A DNA stretch of 64,000 bases from Xiphydria camelus. Lineage: Eukaryota > Arthropoda > Insecta > Hymenoptera > Xiphydriidae. A program made the position numbers and the translations under genes. The DNA lies in assembly GCA_963678675.1 (NCBI GenBank), contig OY783195.1:4226001-4290000 (forward strand), read 5' to 3'. A model generated the notes under the pieces. It was given only the letters and a program-made list of their open reading frames with translations, was not told where the DNA came from and made no database searches. Every line of letters begins with the position of its first letter. Position 1 is the stretch's first letter. Below are positions 1 to 11,493 of this stretch, piece after piece.

Positions 1-770
1 GGGCAGCAACAGTCGCCGCCGGGATGCGCTACACGTGTAATGGCCCCGCGGTGGTTCGGGCCCGCTATGGTTGGCGAGTGTGGCCCCGTCTCTATATGCA
101 ATTGCAGCGCGAGCGGCTCGGATACGTATACATATGTGGGACGCGCTGCACGCGTGGCGCGCGTGTGTCGGTACGCGAGCGCGCGCGTGGATACGTAACC
201 CGCTCGTCTCTTATTACGTGAGTTAAAATGTGCCGGGCCGATAAACCATTTTAAATGCAATCATTAATTCCGCGTTCCCATTAGCGCAATTAGAATTTGC
301 ATTTTATAAATATGCAATTTCGCGGATCTCCCCGGCCGCGCCGCTACACCGAAACGCCTCAATGCGGACATTTATTAATCGTTTCGCCCGATATTGCGCG
401 GGGATGCAGACATCCATCCTCGTGCGGGTTTCGAGAGAGAGCTCGGGGATATATTTCTTGCGAACGAGGGGCGCGCTGCGGCACCGCGAACAGCTGCGGG
501 TCAAGCTTCACTTGGAAGTAGATACGGTGTCGAGTTTGATCAGACGAAATCGAGCGTGGGATGGGTTATTGGGGATCTAGCAGGTGTGTCTGGAAATAAA
601 TAGTTATTTGTTCCCGTTTTAAGAATGATATGGTCGTGACGGTCTCGTTAGAAATACGTTAGAGAAATACGATGATTTGCGAAAGCGCTTCGTCCTTCAA
701 TCACAGCGGAAATCACGTAGTAGGTTTGCTCGCATCTCCAAGGGAATATAGTATATCAGCAGTGTGTTAA
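1..770. other. GC-rich unique DNA
   Basis: CpG-dense sequence with runs of alternating C/G and purine/pyrimidine. The short open frames overlap each other on both strands and look like by-products of few stop codons. No recognised element. Confidence 0.5.
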
Positions 771-771
771 G

Positions 772-990
772 TATGAGAAAAGAAATTTCTTTCGATCGGA
801 AATCATTGATATCTCGGCGATTTTCGGAATTAACGCGAGAAAATACACACGATAAAGTGGTTCAATTAATTAAATAGACTTCGACCCACTCGACCACCAG
901 ATCTTATGTATTTTCTTGCTCTGATTCTCCAAAAATCCCAGTCATCGGGTTAATATCTGAAGGATAATATAAAACATTAATAATATTTTA
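772..990. repeat. Decayed family S palindromic element
   Basis: The left arm (gcgagaaaatacacacgataaagtgg, from about 836) is matched in reverse by ccaccagatcttatgtattttcttgc near 893-920. The same arms occur in the S copies at 30.4-30.9 kb and 55.99-56.59 kb. Boundaries are approximate. Confidence 0.5.
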
Positions 991-1773
991 AGTGTAGGTA
1001 CTGGACAATATTTCATCCCCATAAATCGAATCAAACTTACTTAAACGATAAATGTACATTTCAAAGTAATTTAAGACTGGAAAATCAATAGATGAGTCGG
1101 AGAATATTATTTTCCGATTCGATCGAACACCATCGATGTTTAGAAGGTTCGAGAAAAAAAGAAATACCAACAATATAGACACTCGTAGATAACTCCAGCG
1201 CGCGTTAGAAGCCTAATGACGTCCACGCGATAACTCCTTGACAGAGTAACGAGCTTCCATCGTACTCCCCATATCGAACGAGTCTCTCGGTGCGCCGAAA
1301 AAAACAGCGCGTAAGACGATTCCCCGTTAAAAAGTAATTAACCCCGTCGTGCGATCGAATTAGCGATTCTAGGTATTCGGGATCGCACTCGTAGGGTATA
1401 CAGCTCCGCGACGGCGTACGAAGTTAATTGTGACCGGGCACGTCGGAGCGTCGACCAATCCGACGGACGTCGCTTTGATGTCGCCGCCGGATCGACGATC
1501 AAACCGCACCGCGTTGCGGAAACATATACGAGATCTCGCGTGTGGCCCTCCGTCCGCGCCTCCCTCCCTCCCCCCGACCACAATTGCCGTCTTTCTTTTT
1601 TACACGAACGTCATCGTATCTCGCCGAAGACGTCGCCCGACGCACCTGTCCTCCTTGAATTTTCGTCCGTTCGAGAGAAACGCGCGCGACTCGCTCCTCC
1701 CCGCTCATTCGCCGCGGCGTCCTGTCAACTTTACGCGTCCCGCCGTCTTACGCGTAATGATTACACGCGCGAA

Positions 1774-2052
1774 AATAATTATGCGAGCGAAATGCAAAGT
1801 CGAGGCGGATGTTTCTTCGCTGGATACGAAACGGGAGTCGGTGACGTCACGTGAGCGGTCCACGGGAGGATGACACGTCGTTGTCAATCGCGAAAGGATC
1901 ATCGAGGAGATAATTATGCGAGATGTAAATTGAAACGGATGTTTTTTTTTCGTTGGAAGCGACCGACGCGGGAATCGGGTGCCGGTCGTTACGTCACGTC
2001 CTCGAAAGGATGACGCGTTATAGAGCGTTGGCCGTGGAAGGATCAGCGAGGT
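1774..2052. repeat. 135-bp diverged tandem dimer with a CRE-like site in each unit
   Basis: The word taattatgcga recurs at 1776 and 1911 and the alignment continues (GGATGTTT; ACGTCACG; GGATGAC; AAGGATCA.CGAGG) to about 2052. Unit 1 holds gtgacgtcacgtg (1841-1853), a palindromic CRE joined to an E-box. Unit 2 holds ttacgtcacg near 1989. No coding sense. Confidence 0.65.
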
Positions 2053-2732
2053 CCTTCGAAATTTCGAATCGGTTTCAGAAGCAACGATTCTAATTCGCTA
2101 TTCGTATTTTCGATTTTCGGCAGCGCCCAACGATGTTGAAAACTGTACCGTCTTTTTTTGCCCCCCCCCCCCCTCCCTTCCCTCGCGGCAACGGGTCCGG
2201 GTGGCGGTAAACGAAGCGGGGATGCGCGTTAAATTGAAAGTCCGAACCGCCGAGCCCCGCGGCGGGGTGACGAGAAAGGGAGGAGAGGCGATCCCCGACG
2301 CTTCCTAATCGTCCGCGACGAATCGATCGATCGGCCGTGGCCGGAGTCGCGGCGACGAGGCGTTTCTTAATTGGATTTTTCCACTGTCGCCGCGCCGTCC
2401 TTACGATTTTTCGTTTTCCCCCGCGCAGTGGACTCGAAATTGAGCGGAACCGATCGGACGGTTCCGCCGGGAGATCGGAAAACTAGACGCCCCTGTTGAT
2501 CAATTAAGGCGCGATCGCGACTTTGCGGGACGAGAGGAGGCGGAAGCAACGATTGAACGCTTCGGGGCGCATCTGGCGCGCAATGATGAATTATTTTATC
2601 GAGATGCAATTTCCGGATCCATCGTGTACCGAATTTATAAGACGACGCCGAGAACGAGGGGAATGGAGGGGGGAGCCGGTTTCGATACGTTTCGTATCAA
2701 GAGGGACGAGGAAGGAGATTGGGCGAGGGAGG

Positions 2733-2763
<31 letters not shown>

Positions 2764-3067
2764 CACGAGAGCTAATTACAAGCCAGCTGGAAATGATTAT
2801 TATTTCTCAATTCAACGTCAAACTATAGGGGCCGCGGAGGCTCCGTAATTAAATAGCTGGCGAGGTTAACGCCTTTTGTTACAACACATCGCCGCGAAGG
2901 CGATGGTCCTGGCGCGTGGAGCCGGCGACCGATCTTCTCGCGCTCGTCTTTTTCGGCGGTCCGTATTATATCTGCATCCTCTTGCAGGAGGTTGCGGATC
3001 CGTAGTCCCTTTTTATCTGTCTCGAAGGCTCGTATACATACGATCTCGACACGAAGCATCGATATAT
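2053..3067. other. Unique DNA with homopolymer C and GA microsatellite
   Basis: Contains 13 consecutive C at 2161-2173 and about 13 GA units at 2733-2758. The rest is CpG-rich unique sequence. Opposite-strand open frames near 2.4-2.9 kb contain the microsatellite as Arg-Glu runs and are not believed. Confidence 0.5.
2733..2758. repeat. (GA)13 microsatellite
   Basis: Perfect GA run. Confidence 0.95.
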
Positions 3068-3303
3068 CTGCTGGGAGAAGAATTTATTTATAGTTAATAC
3101 ACGTATAATCAAATATACACTCGATTATGGTGAAAGAAATATCGGGTCAAATAAATATTCGTCAGCTATTACTCAGTTTCTGTTTGAACGAGATAAACTT
3201 TCTGATAATTAACGTTATACTTATATTTTGGCCCAATGAAACATTTCTTTCGTCACAATCAACTATGTCTTTATTAACTACAAACAAACCGTTCTCTCGG
3301 TGT
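3068..3303. repeat. Family D MITE (copy D1)
   Basis: Starts near gggagaagaatttatttatagtta and ends tttattaactacaaacaaaccgttctctcggtg. The ends are inverted versions of each other and match the other D copies (AACAGTTTATT...AATAAACTGTT core). Left terminus is degraded. Confidence 0.65.
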
Positions 3304-3854
3304 ACGACACACGCCGACGAAAAAAAATACACTGTGTATAAAGAAACGCACGATATGCGATAACCGCAGATATATGTGTACCTCGCGCGGCCGAACGGTT
3401 AAACACGCGGTATTTCGGTCGATTCCCTTAATTGCACCGCTATCACTGCTCGCGCTCGAAGCGGCCAATAAACGTTAAGTAGTTATTTCCATCGGTGGCA
3501 GCCGAAACGAACCGAAGTAACGGGCGTGGGATCCGCGCCGCGGATGCTCGTTTCGTTCTCCGATGGTGGTGGGTCGCGCGTTTCTTTTTTTCTCCGTTTC
3601 CTTCCCTCCCCCTCCCCTCCCGCGCTCGAACCACCCTTCGCCTTCTGCTTAATCTCCTCTTGATAATTGTTTTTTGCCCCGGCGTTTACGGCCATGGGCT
3701 AATGTTACGCATTACGCGTGGCGCTGATTGCACGCGCGAACGAACCCCCTCCCCTCCCATTTCGGTTACCGATTTCCTAACCCTCGCCGATTTAATTAAC
3801 GACGGGGTTAGTCGTGATTTTTTTGTTCGACTTTCGAACCTCATCGTTCGCGTA
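3304..3854. other. Unique CpG-rich DNA
   Basis: Pyrimidine-rich patch at 3587-3650; no conserved reading frame or repeat recognised. Confidence 0.4.
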
Positions 3855-4051
3855 CACTGAGAAGAAAATGCAATCGATTTGAGTAAATCGGCGGTTACGG
3901 GTGGGGGAATGCAGATCAAGTTACTTGGACTGATAATAATTGACTTGCTGATAATAGCTGTTAATCGCTACAACCAAATTTATCAGTCGAAGCAAATAAT
4001 TCGGCATTCCCCCGCCCGTAAACGCCGATTTAATTGAATTTTGTGCAGTTG
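3855..4051. repeat. Family F MITE (copy F1)
   Basis: Left end TA|CACTGAGAAGAAAATG, then GTAAATCGGCGGTTACGGGTGGGGGAATGCAGATCAAGTTACTT; the right half is its reverse complement (GCATTCCCCCGCCCGTAAACGCCGATTTAATT). Same family as copies at 8.9, 29.6, 44.4, 47.1 and 47.4 kb. Confidence 0.8.
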
Positions 4052-5930
4052 CAGGGAAAAATCTCGCGTGCAATTTTCGGTGCTCGTAGGTCGAGGAGCG
4101 AATTCAGCGCTCCCTCTCTGGTTTCGCGGAAGAGTAATCGTATTGGATTCGTCGGTTAGTCGTAAATTTCGTGAGAAGTGAAACTGTTCTCCGAATTTTC
4201 GAAACGAATCGAACGTGGAACGATCGAAAAAATAATAATGGCCCAGGAAGTTCGGGCAATCCGCCACAGCGTTTCTCGACCGCGAGAGACGACCGATGCA
4301 GCGCGCGGAAACCGCCGGAAACCGCCTCCCTCCTCCGTTCGGCAACCGCCGAAGAGAAACAATCACCGGTGCGCGGTGTGACCGGGCGCGCGATTCCAGC
4401 GCGAAATCGGAAGCCGACACGCACGTCGCCGATATTCGATTGTTCCCCCTTCCGTTTCCATTTCCGCGCTCCTTCGGGAACTCGACCCGCGAGAAATTCG
4501 TTTCGACAATAAACGAAGAAAACGAGCTTTCCCACTCCTCGTCGTCGTTTCGATATTTTTACGATCGCAAAGTGGAACTTTCCCGCTGGGCGACCGAATC
4601 GATGCGTCACCGTTCCGCCCACGACGTCGTTACTTCCGGTGGCGCTATGCTAAAGTACCGCTCTAAGTGCAACGAGCCGTCGTTTGGTTTCGAGGCGTAG
4701 CGAAGCACTTCGCGTTCAGGTCGCGATGAGATCGTCGTTTCTTTCGTCGAGTGCCAAGCAATATCGGAGGAAACTTTACCGTTTCATAGAACAGAACGCC
4801 CACCCCGGGGGTCTCGGCGGCGGTGGGGCAGGGCTCGCGCGCGCGCTCAGATTGCTCGAAAAGCCGAAGCCACGAGGAAGAGAGTATCTGGCGGTCACGA
4901 AACGACTGGCAGTTAGTTTTACGATGTTTGCGCCAGAGATGGCGAGTGGCGGAGAGTTATACGTAGCGGTGTGCACGCGCGGTTAACAACTTTGTTGTCG
5001 GAGGAGAGGCGAGCGCGGCTCACTCGCGACTTCTGTACGTCTCGTGCGACGTTGCGATCGGTCGGACGACCGATCACGTGGAGCGGTTATCGTGGTAGGA
5101 TTGAAGAATAGGGCTGGAAAATTGACATATCGGGTAGCCGGTGGGAGAAGGGAAAAGCGAGGAAAATCTTGTTTCATAATTATTGTGGAAAGTCGGTTCG
5201 AAAGAGAATCTTTAGTTTGAATGGGGAATTAAATCCAGTTGTTTACCTTCGCTCGCAGACTCGATTTATTTTATTATCGAGGGAAAAAGGGTGGGATTCT
5301 CCCCTCGCCTCTCCCTCTCCCCACCTATTTCCCTCTCTCTCTCTCTCTCTTTCTCTCTCCCTCGAAGGAGCCCAGGAGGCCAACCTCTAATTCCGCGCTA
5401 CGCTCCGCAAAACGACCGCGCTCGTTTACACCGGCTCTAAGTGTTGCCCGCGCACCGCTAATCACTTTAACCCAAAGAGACGTTAAAACGAACTCGCTTT
5501 GCCGATGACTTTTTGCCGTAACACTGTAGCGTTGAGCAATTCGCTCGGCCTGCAGGGGCGTATAGAAATAATGCGAGGAGGAGCGAAGGCGACGGGTTTT
5601 TACCCCGGCGCGCAGTCGTTTCTGAAACGAGGAGTAGTACCCGCGGGTACTTCACCCTCGCGGTATCGCGTTCGCCTTCTTCTTACCGTTTCGCCGTTTT
5701 GACGGCGCCGCTTCTCCCGCCATTATCTCTCGACACTCTCGTCGACATTCCTTCCACATTTCGTTCACGGACAGTTTCTTTGTTTAGACGATAAATTGGT
5801 AGGTATAGGTGTAACTACGAGCGGATCGCCCCACCGGGCCGCCCTCCCGGGAGGGCGCCCGCTGAGATTTTTACGCCTCCGAGAGTCTCTCGGCGGAGCT
5901 TTCTGGAATTTTTCCATTCGTAAGAAGGAC
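4052..5930. other. Unique DNA with CT microsatellite
   Basis: CpG-rich, stop-poor on both strands (open frames at 4104-4622 on the minus strand and 4171-4700 on the plus strand overlap one another without domain or splice support). CT tract at 5333-5358. Confidence 0.4.
5333..5358. repeat. (CT)n microsatellite
   Basis: CT run with one TT interruption. Confidence 0.9.
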
Positions 5931-5982
5931 ATCTCCGACATTCTGATCGGCTGATTTTCACGAAAAGTGGAGCCACTTTTTC

Positions 5983-6372
5983 GTGAATTTTACTGGCCGA
6001 CTTCATATCGATATTTGCTATTTCGACTCTTGAAAGTGTGAAAAGTCATTTTCGACACGTAGGGTAGAGTGAAGCTAAAAGTGTCGTTGAATACAAAGTA
6101 CCGTTCGGCTGGTTTAAAAAAATAATTTGCTGTTTGATAATTGCGCAACATAAAAATAATTCCCGTATCCAAAAGCTACACGTACCAGAGAACTCTGATC
6201 GTTCATAAACGAAACGGTTTATCTATAAAAATCTGCCGAATTATATCTCTTACCTCCGACTTTTTTAGCCCCGCGCTACCCTAAGTGACGTTTGCTGAGT
6301 ATCAAACGACGTGTCTTCGCTTTTCAGTGAATTTTATTAGCCGAATTCGCTATCTCAACTCTAGAATCTCGA
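5983..6372. repeat. Direct duplication flanking a palindromic insertion
   Basis: A block reading gtgaattttactggccga...gctatttcgactctt (5983-6032) returns as gtgaattttattagccgaattcgctatctcaactct (6327-6362), 344 bp apart, on both sides of element Z. Confidence 0.5.
6060..6283. repeat. Element Z, palindromic MITE
   Basis: Left end TAGGGTAGAGTGAAGCTAAAAGTGTCG; the right end read backwards is TAGGGTAGCGCGGGGCTAAAAAAGTCGG. The TAGGGTAG terminus is shared with element M (11172-11355). Confidence 0.6.
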
Positions 6373-6505
6373 AAACATGAATGAGCGACGTATGTCAATC
6401 GTCAAAGTATAATAATCTATGTGATTATTATAAGTACCTAATGACAAGTAAACGTAAAGTGTGCGCGAAGTGTGTACATTGTTGCTGCTATCGTAAAACC
6501 GTCGA

Positions 6506-6608
6506 TATTAAAAATTATTAAATTTTTTATCGATTTGAAATGTTTAATTTTTATCGATGAAAAATTATTTGATTTCTTATTGATTGAAAATTATTGAATT
6601 TTTCCCAA
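6506..6608. repeat. AT-rich imperfect short tandem repeat
   Basis: About three to four variants of a unit near 'aaaattattgaattttttatcgattg' follow each other. Intronic simple sequence. Confidence 0.55.
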
Positions 6609-7170
6609 CAAATTAACATTCTCCCGCCGTTGAGAGTCCCTCGATTTTTCCAATCGGGAAGCGTCACCTCGAATCGATCGGACAGCGATATACGGGCGTC
6701 GCGACGCGTTCTCCGGCACCCGCGCGTTACCGGATACGCGGACGGGTGATATGCAAATTTCTGAACGGGTAAGTAAAGCACGTGGGGATCCGCTCGGTCT
6801 AACCTCGCAGTTCCGTCGAATCGGTAATGGTTATGGCCGTTAATGGCCACGTATTTCAGGGCCCCGTCCGACTCGTTTCGCCGGCTCCCCCTTCCCTGCA
6901 CGCGGACGCGGCGGCGCGGGCGTCGATTCTGGATCCGCGAACGCGGCTGCGAGAGAGTGCAACAATTATATCCGGGGGTCGCGGGGTCGGGCGTGCCGCG
7001 ACTACGTAGCGCGGCGCCGCCGCCGTCCGCCCTGACGCGATACGTAATTATCCGACCGCCGCCGCCTGAGTGGATTTCGCGCGATATTTATGGAGATCGA
7101 GTCGATCGAAATTGGACCGGGGAATATGATGAGTTCCAGAGATCGAATTCGCATCGCAGTGCCGATTTCC

Positions 7171-7770
7171 AATTTGGCCTTTACATAAAAAAATTCATAT
7201 TTTTAAATTTAATTCGTAATCTGTATACGTATTCAATAACAAACGAAAAAGAAACGGTCCGAGAAAATAATTATTCGCAGTTTAAATGCATTTCTCTCGG
7301 CAAGATTCTGGCGTTATCGAAAAATTAATGAGACGCATTTATGCTAAGCACAACGAGTGCGAGGGAGATAGTCTTACTGCACCGAGAGAGCAATTTATTA
7401 TAGTTAATAAATGGAATCTTAAATACGGTGAAATAAATATTTCATTAGGACAAGAAAATATATGTTAATTATTTGAACGTTTATTTCATTCAAATGGTTG
7501 CCTCAGAGGATCTGGTTGTGTCAAATAAATATCGTAATAATTAACAAATATTTACTTGATTCAATAAAATGTTTATTTCGCCATATTGGAACAAACCTTT
7601 ATTAACTACGAATAAATGGTTTTCTCGGTGTGGACGATGACGTAACTCCATTTTTGAATGTCGTTTCCCAGCTTTGATAAGGTGAGACATGAAAAACGAA
7701 AAATACGGGGTAAATAATTTTGTCCAAATTCTTCGAATCTGTAGTGAAAAAAAAAATAGTCTATTGCGTC
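7171..7770. repeat. Family G element (copy G1), interrupted by D2
   Basis: Starts aatttggcctttacataaaaaaattc, continues acgaaaaagaaacggtccgag and cgcatttatgctaagcacaacgagtgcgag, is broken by D2 (7380-7630), then resumes tgacgtaactccatttttgaatgtcg to the ttcgaatctgtagtg end. Matches G2 (9023-9373) piece by piece and G3 (22945-23350) in reverse. Confidence 0.7.
7380..7630. repeat. Family D MITE (copy D2), nested in G1
   Basis: CACCGAGAGAGCAATTTATTATAG at the left, TAAATGGTTTTCTCGGTG at the right, with AAATAAATATTTCATT... and its reverse inside. Flanked by TG on both sides. Confidence 0.8.
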
Positions 7771-8881
7771 CACGAGACGAGCTGTTGTAAATAATCGCCG
7801 GATCGATATACTTTGAGTCTTTCTCACGAGTCTCCGGCGCATTTTGATACCGATTTACATTCGTCGAACATATTCGTGCAATCCCTCCCGCAGCGTGACT
7901 CGACAATCTCGCCTCGTGTTCGGCGCCCCGTGATCAGCCCTCGTTGATTTCTCATTTCGGGCGGCGGAGGGGATTCTCGTGAATGAACGGAAGTCTCGCC
8001 ACGCGAGAGAGAGAGATGAGTCGTAAACGTCGCTTACTACGCGGAGCGTAACGAGCCTGGAACACTCGACTCGTACGCGCGGGACACTCGAACGCGATCG
8101 CGTCCCGAAATAGGCATTCTCTCACCTTCCGACGCAACGATAGGACGAGAAACGAGGCGCGAGCGCGCGTCGAGGCTCCTCTCGTTACTCTCCTCGTCAT
8201 TCGGGAGGGCTCGACGAATGGGAATAAAATTGAATATCTCTTAGCGAAGGAGAGAGGCAAGGCCGAGATGAAAGCAATAACTGCCTACGGGGTCGCGCTG
8301 TGGTCAAACTCGGTAATAAAGTTAAACGCCCGGTGTGGTTGCCTTCTGCCTCTAACCCCTCGTTCCTCCCTCCGCTGCTCCTCCACCTTTTCGTCCCTCT
8401 TTTCTCTCTCTCTCTCTCTCTCTCTCCTCCTTCTACTAGTACCTAAACACAACACCAGTTTCTTGCTTCGCACTGCTACGGGAAAGCAGTTCTTTGTTAT
8501 CCGCGCCGCGCGGAGGAATAATTGTCAGTTTTTCGTCCATACGGTAGTAAAGCCTTTCGGGCACTGATCTCCGAGGCAGCCTCCTTCGTTGGTCCACTCG
8601 AGTCTCGGGAGAGAAGCGTCTAACTCGCAGGGGGACTTCCAGCATCTTCGCGATCTGCGATGCCTCTGCGAGTCTCTGCTTCTTCCTCTTGCGATTCTTA
8701 CGGGTAAACACAGCTGGAATCCGCTTCGCTTCGTTGCCGATAACCGGAATGCACCTAAGGAAGTGTTTTTCCGACGGATTTCAAAGAGGACCCCTCGCGT
8801 ATTTTATATTGTAATAATTTTTCACGCGATAAAACCTCGTCATATTGTCTTCGAGTTTCGCTCGATTACGATTGCTAACTA
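7771..8881. other. Unique DNA with CT microsatellite
   Basis: CT repeat at 8403-8426. Opposed open frames 7952-8260 and 8268-8567 carry no recognisable domain. Confidence 0.4.
8403..8426. repeat. (TC)12 microsatellite
   Basis: Perfect TC run. Confidence 0.95.
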
Positions 8882-9461
8882 CACTCAAAGAAAAATGTAG
8901 TAAATTTGACTAAATCGACGGTTACAGGTGGGGAATACTGCAGATCTAGTTACTTCGATCACACACAGTCGGCTAATAATTGACTCGAATCGGCTACAGC
9001 CTGTTTCGTTCAACTAGCCGTTAATTCGGTCTTTAAAAAAAAATATTAATATTTCAAAATTCAATTTCTAATCGGCACAAACATTCAATATCAAACGAAA
9101 AAGAAAATATCCGAAAAAAATAATTATTCGCTGAGTTATAAATGCATTTCTCTCTGCAACATCGTGACGTCATCGAAACGCCAGAGAGACGCACTTATGA
9201 TAAGTTGCAAGTGCGAGAAAGATAAGTTCACAGCACGGTGACGTAGCTGCATTTCAAAATGTCGTTTTTCAGCTTCGATAATGCCGAAAATGGAAAATAA
9301 AAAAGCACGGGGTAAACAATTTTAACCACATCTTTCGAATCTGCGATAAGAAAAATTGCTTACAAACCGAATTGTTATAACTGAATTTATTAATCGGAGC
9401 AACTAATTCTGCATTTCCCCACCCGTAAACGCAGATTTGATTGAATTTCTTTCTCTCAGTG
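8882..9461. repeat. Family F MITE (copy F2), interrupted by G2
   Basis: Left half 8882-9022 (CACTCAAAGAAAAATG...AAATCGACGGTTACAGGTGGGG) and right half 9374-9461 (GTTATAACTGAATTTATTAATCGGAGC...CCCACCCGTAAACGCAGATTTGATT...CTCAGTG) together make one F element; G2 lies between them. Confidence 0.75.
9023..9373. repeat. Family G element (copy G2), nested in F2
   Basis: Ends are inverted (AATTCGGTCTTTAA at left; the right end read backwards is AATTCGGTTTGTAA). Internal words such as ACGAAAAAGAAAATATCCGA and ATAAATGCATTTCTCTC match G1 and G3. Confidence 0.7.
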
Positions 9462-11100
9462 CATGCATTAACATTTGAAACGATCGCACCTCGATTATCG
9501 ACCTTGTAGCCAATCGATAATCGCGCTACACTACGTGACCCTTTTCGCCACCAAACCACACGCGAATGGGAAGATCGCCAAAGAAGAACTCGAAGACACG
9601 GGTGATCCGCTGGTGATCTTCCCGCACGTAAAAGACAAGTATCCTTCGCCGCCCCGGAGCCTTGGGCTAGGTCGAAGAGAGATCCTGCGGCTGCCTCGGG
9701 GCACAGACGTCGGACCTATTTCGTTTTTAGTGCCCTGGAAGGTACGGCTCGACGTGGATATGCACTCGTGTGGCATGTGCCGCCTCCCCCGCTCGCACCG
9801 CACCGCTGAACGTTTCTCGTCGCGCGCGATCTTCAACTGTCCCAGCGGCGGAAAAGTGCCGCGGAAGCGGAAGGAGGAGACACGCCTCGATTTCCACGAT
9901 CGACTCCGTCGCTGCGGAGGAGTCGTTACGAGACAGCGATCGCATTTTTTCGGAGCACGATCAGTCACCCCGGCATCTTCCGAGATGCTTCGCGATGTTT
10001 CCCACAGTACCACGGGCACATCGCTCAGATAAAGCGTTTTTATTGATATCGGATATCGGCACGGGGGTCGGGAATAAACGCTTAACGATCGTTCCCGGTA
10101 GGCACGAGTAATAGACCATCGCAGCCGGCGCTGCTGATGATTTTTTTATCCTCCTCGGGCTGTAGTTCGGTGCAATTAGTTGGTAGGCGGTATCGCGTAC
10201 AGATGCTTTCCGCGAAAAGGTTTCGCGTTGGACGTTGCTCGGTGCTTCCTTTCGGCTCCCGCGGTATTTCACGTCGGAACGTCTTTGTTACGATTTCTCG
10301 GTCCGTTCCATCGCGAGAAGGGTTTATCGGAAGCTGAGAAGCTGCAGCGAGTGAGTTGGATTTATCTCGCGATTGGCTCGCTGGAGAAACAAATGTTTCG
10401 AACGAAAGTTGCAGAGCAATCGAAACTGCGCGACTTTTGTCTAAAGTATTTTCTTCCGAGATCAGCCAATTACGAGATAGAGCCACCCGCGACGAGAGGA
10501 AATCTGACGCGTGCTGAGAACTTCATCGGCATACACTTTACAGGATAACGGTTCTCATTGGGAGCTCGATTAGCCGATAATTTCCTTCCGGAGGAGACGC
10601 ACTCCACTTTTCACCGAAGACCTGTGAATCGCAGCACGCCACGTGCCTGGAGTATCAATAAGCCGGCTCGAAAAATGTGAGGTCATCGGTTGCATGTCCC
10701 TCTCTCGAGGAGCAGTGATTCACCGGGTCGTCGATATACCGGGACGGCACACTTGACTCATTCATCGGTGCTGCGCACGGATGATGGCGTGCTGCTTTCC
10801 CCCCTTACTCCACCGCCCTTGCCAGCAGGGGTGTGGGCTAGGTCAGGTTCGTAACGGTCACGTGATCACGTCATCGTGCGTGCTCCTTACCGAGGATGGA
10901 CCACGCGAGACCGTGCAAGCGTCACTCTCGACAGCTGAGGGAGTTCCGGATAAGCTCGACCTTATCGCGCGTCCGAAACCACGCGTCGGACGATTTTCGC
11001 GACGATGCATCGGCGAAGCAGAATTTTTAATTGAAAATACTATCGATCTCTCGCACGTCTGATGTATACGTACGCATCAAAGGTGCGTAATTGGATGCTG
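9462..11100. other. Unique DNA; possible cryptic exon and E-box palindrome
   Basis: An open frame on the plus strand from 9475 runs to 10032 and has unusually protein-like composition up to an AAG|GTACGG donor-like site at 9738, but no homology is recognised and the minus strand is open too. A palindromic cluster tcacgtgatcacgtca (10859-10874) carries a CACGTG E-box. Confidence 0.35.
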
Positions 11101-11493
11101 CACTGAAAAAAAAGAACTGCTTCATTCAACCATCGCCATCGGTGAGGTTAAATAAGGCGAACTCCACAGTGTAGGGTAGACCGAGGCGAATCGGATCATA
11201 GATCCATATCTCTTAGATCGTGTTCAAAATGAACATTTCGATCATTCGTATTACTTCGTTCTTCTTCAACGAAGCAAGTCGAACGATGGAAAAGCTCATT
11301 TTCATCGCGATTTAAGAAATCTAGATCTATGATCCGATTCACCTCGGTCTACTCTAATTGTTTCAAGTAGATATTCACTTGTTTCAACTTCAAATAGGTA
11401 CCTCTTTGTCCCTACAGTCTTACGGTATTGAAATAATTATGGTACGCCGTATTCATCCTCATCGATGGTTGAATGAAACAATTTTGTTTAGTG
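11101..11493. repeat. Element N, MITE interrupted by element M
   Basis: Left end CACTGAAAAAAAAGAACTGCTTCATTCAACCATCG is matched in reverse by CATCGATGGTTGAATGAAACAATTTTGTTTAGTG at 11457-11493, followed by TA. The 11172-11355 segment is a separate palindrome. Confidence 0.7.
11172..11355. repeat. Element M, palindromic MITE nested in N
   Basis: Left TAGGGTAGACCGAGGCGAATCGGATCATAGATC; the right end read backwards is TAGAGTAGACCGAGGTGAATCGGATCATAGATC. Arms of roughly 40 bp extend inward. Confidence 0.75.

Noticed and set aside
9531..10019. 162-codon minus-strand frame
   Set aside because: Opposes the plus-strand candidate and has Ser/Arg-rich low-information sequence.
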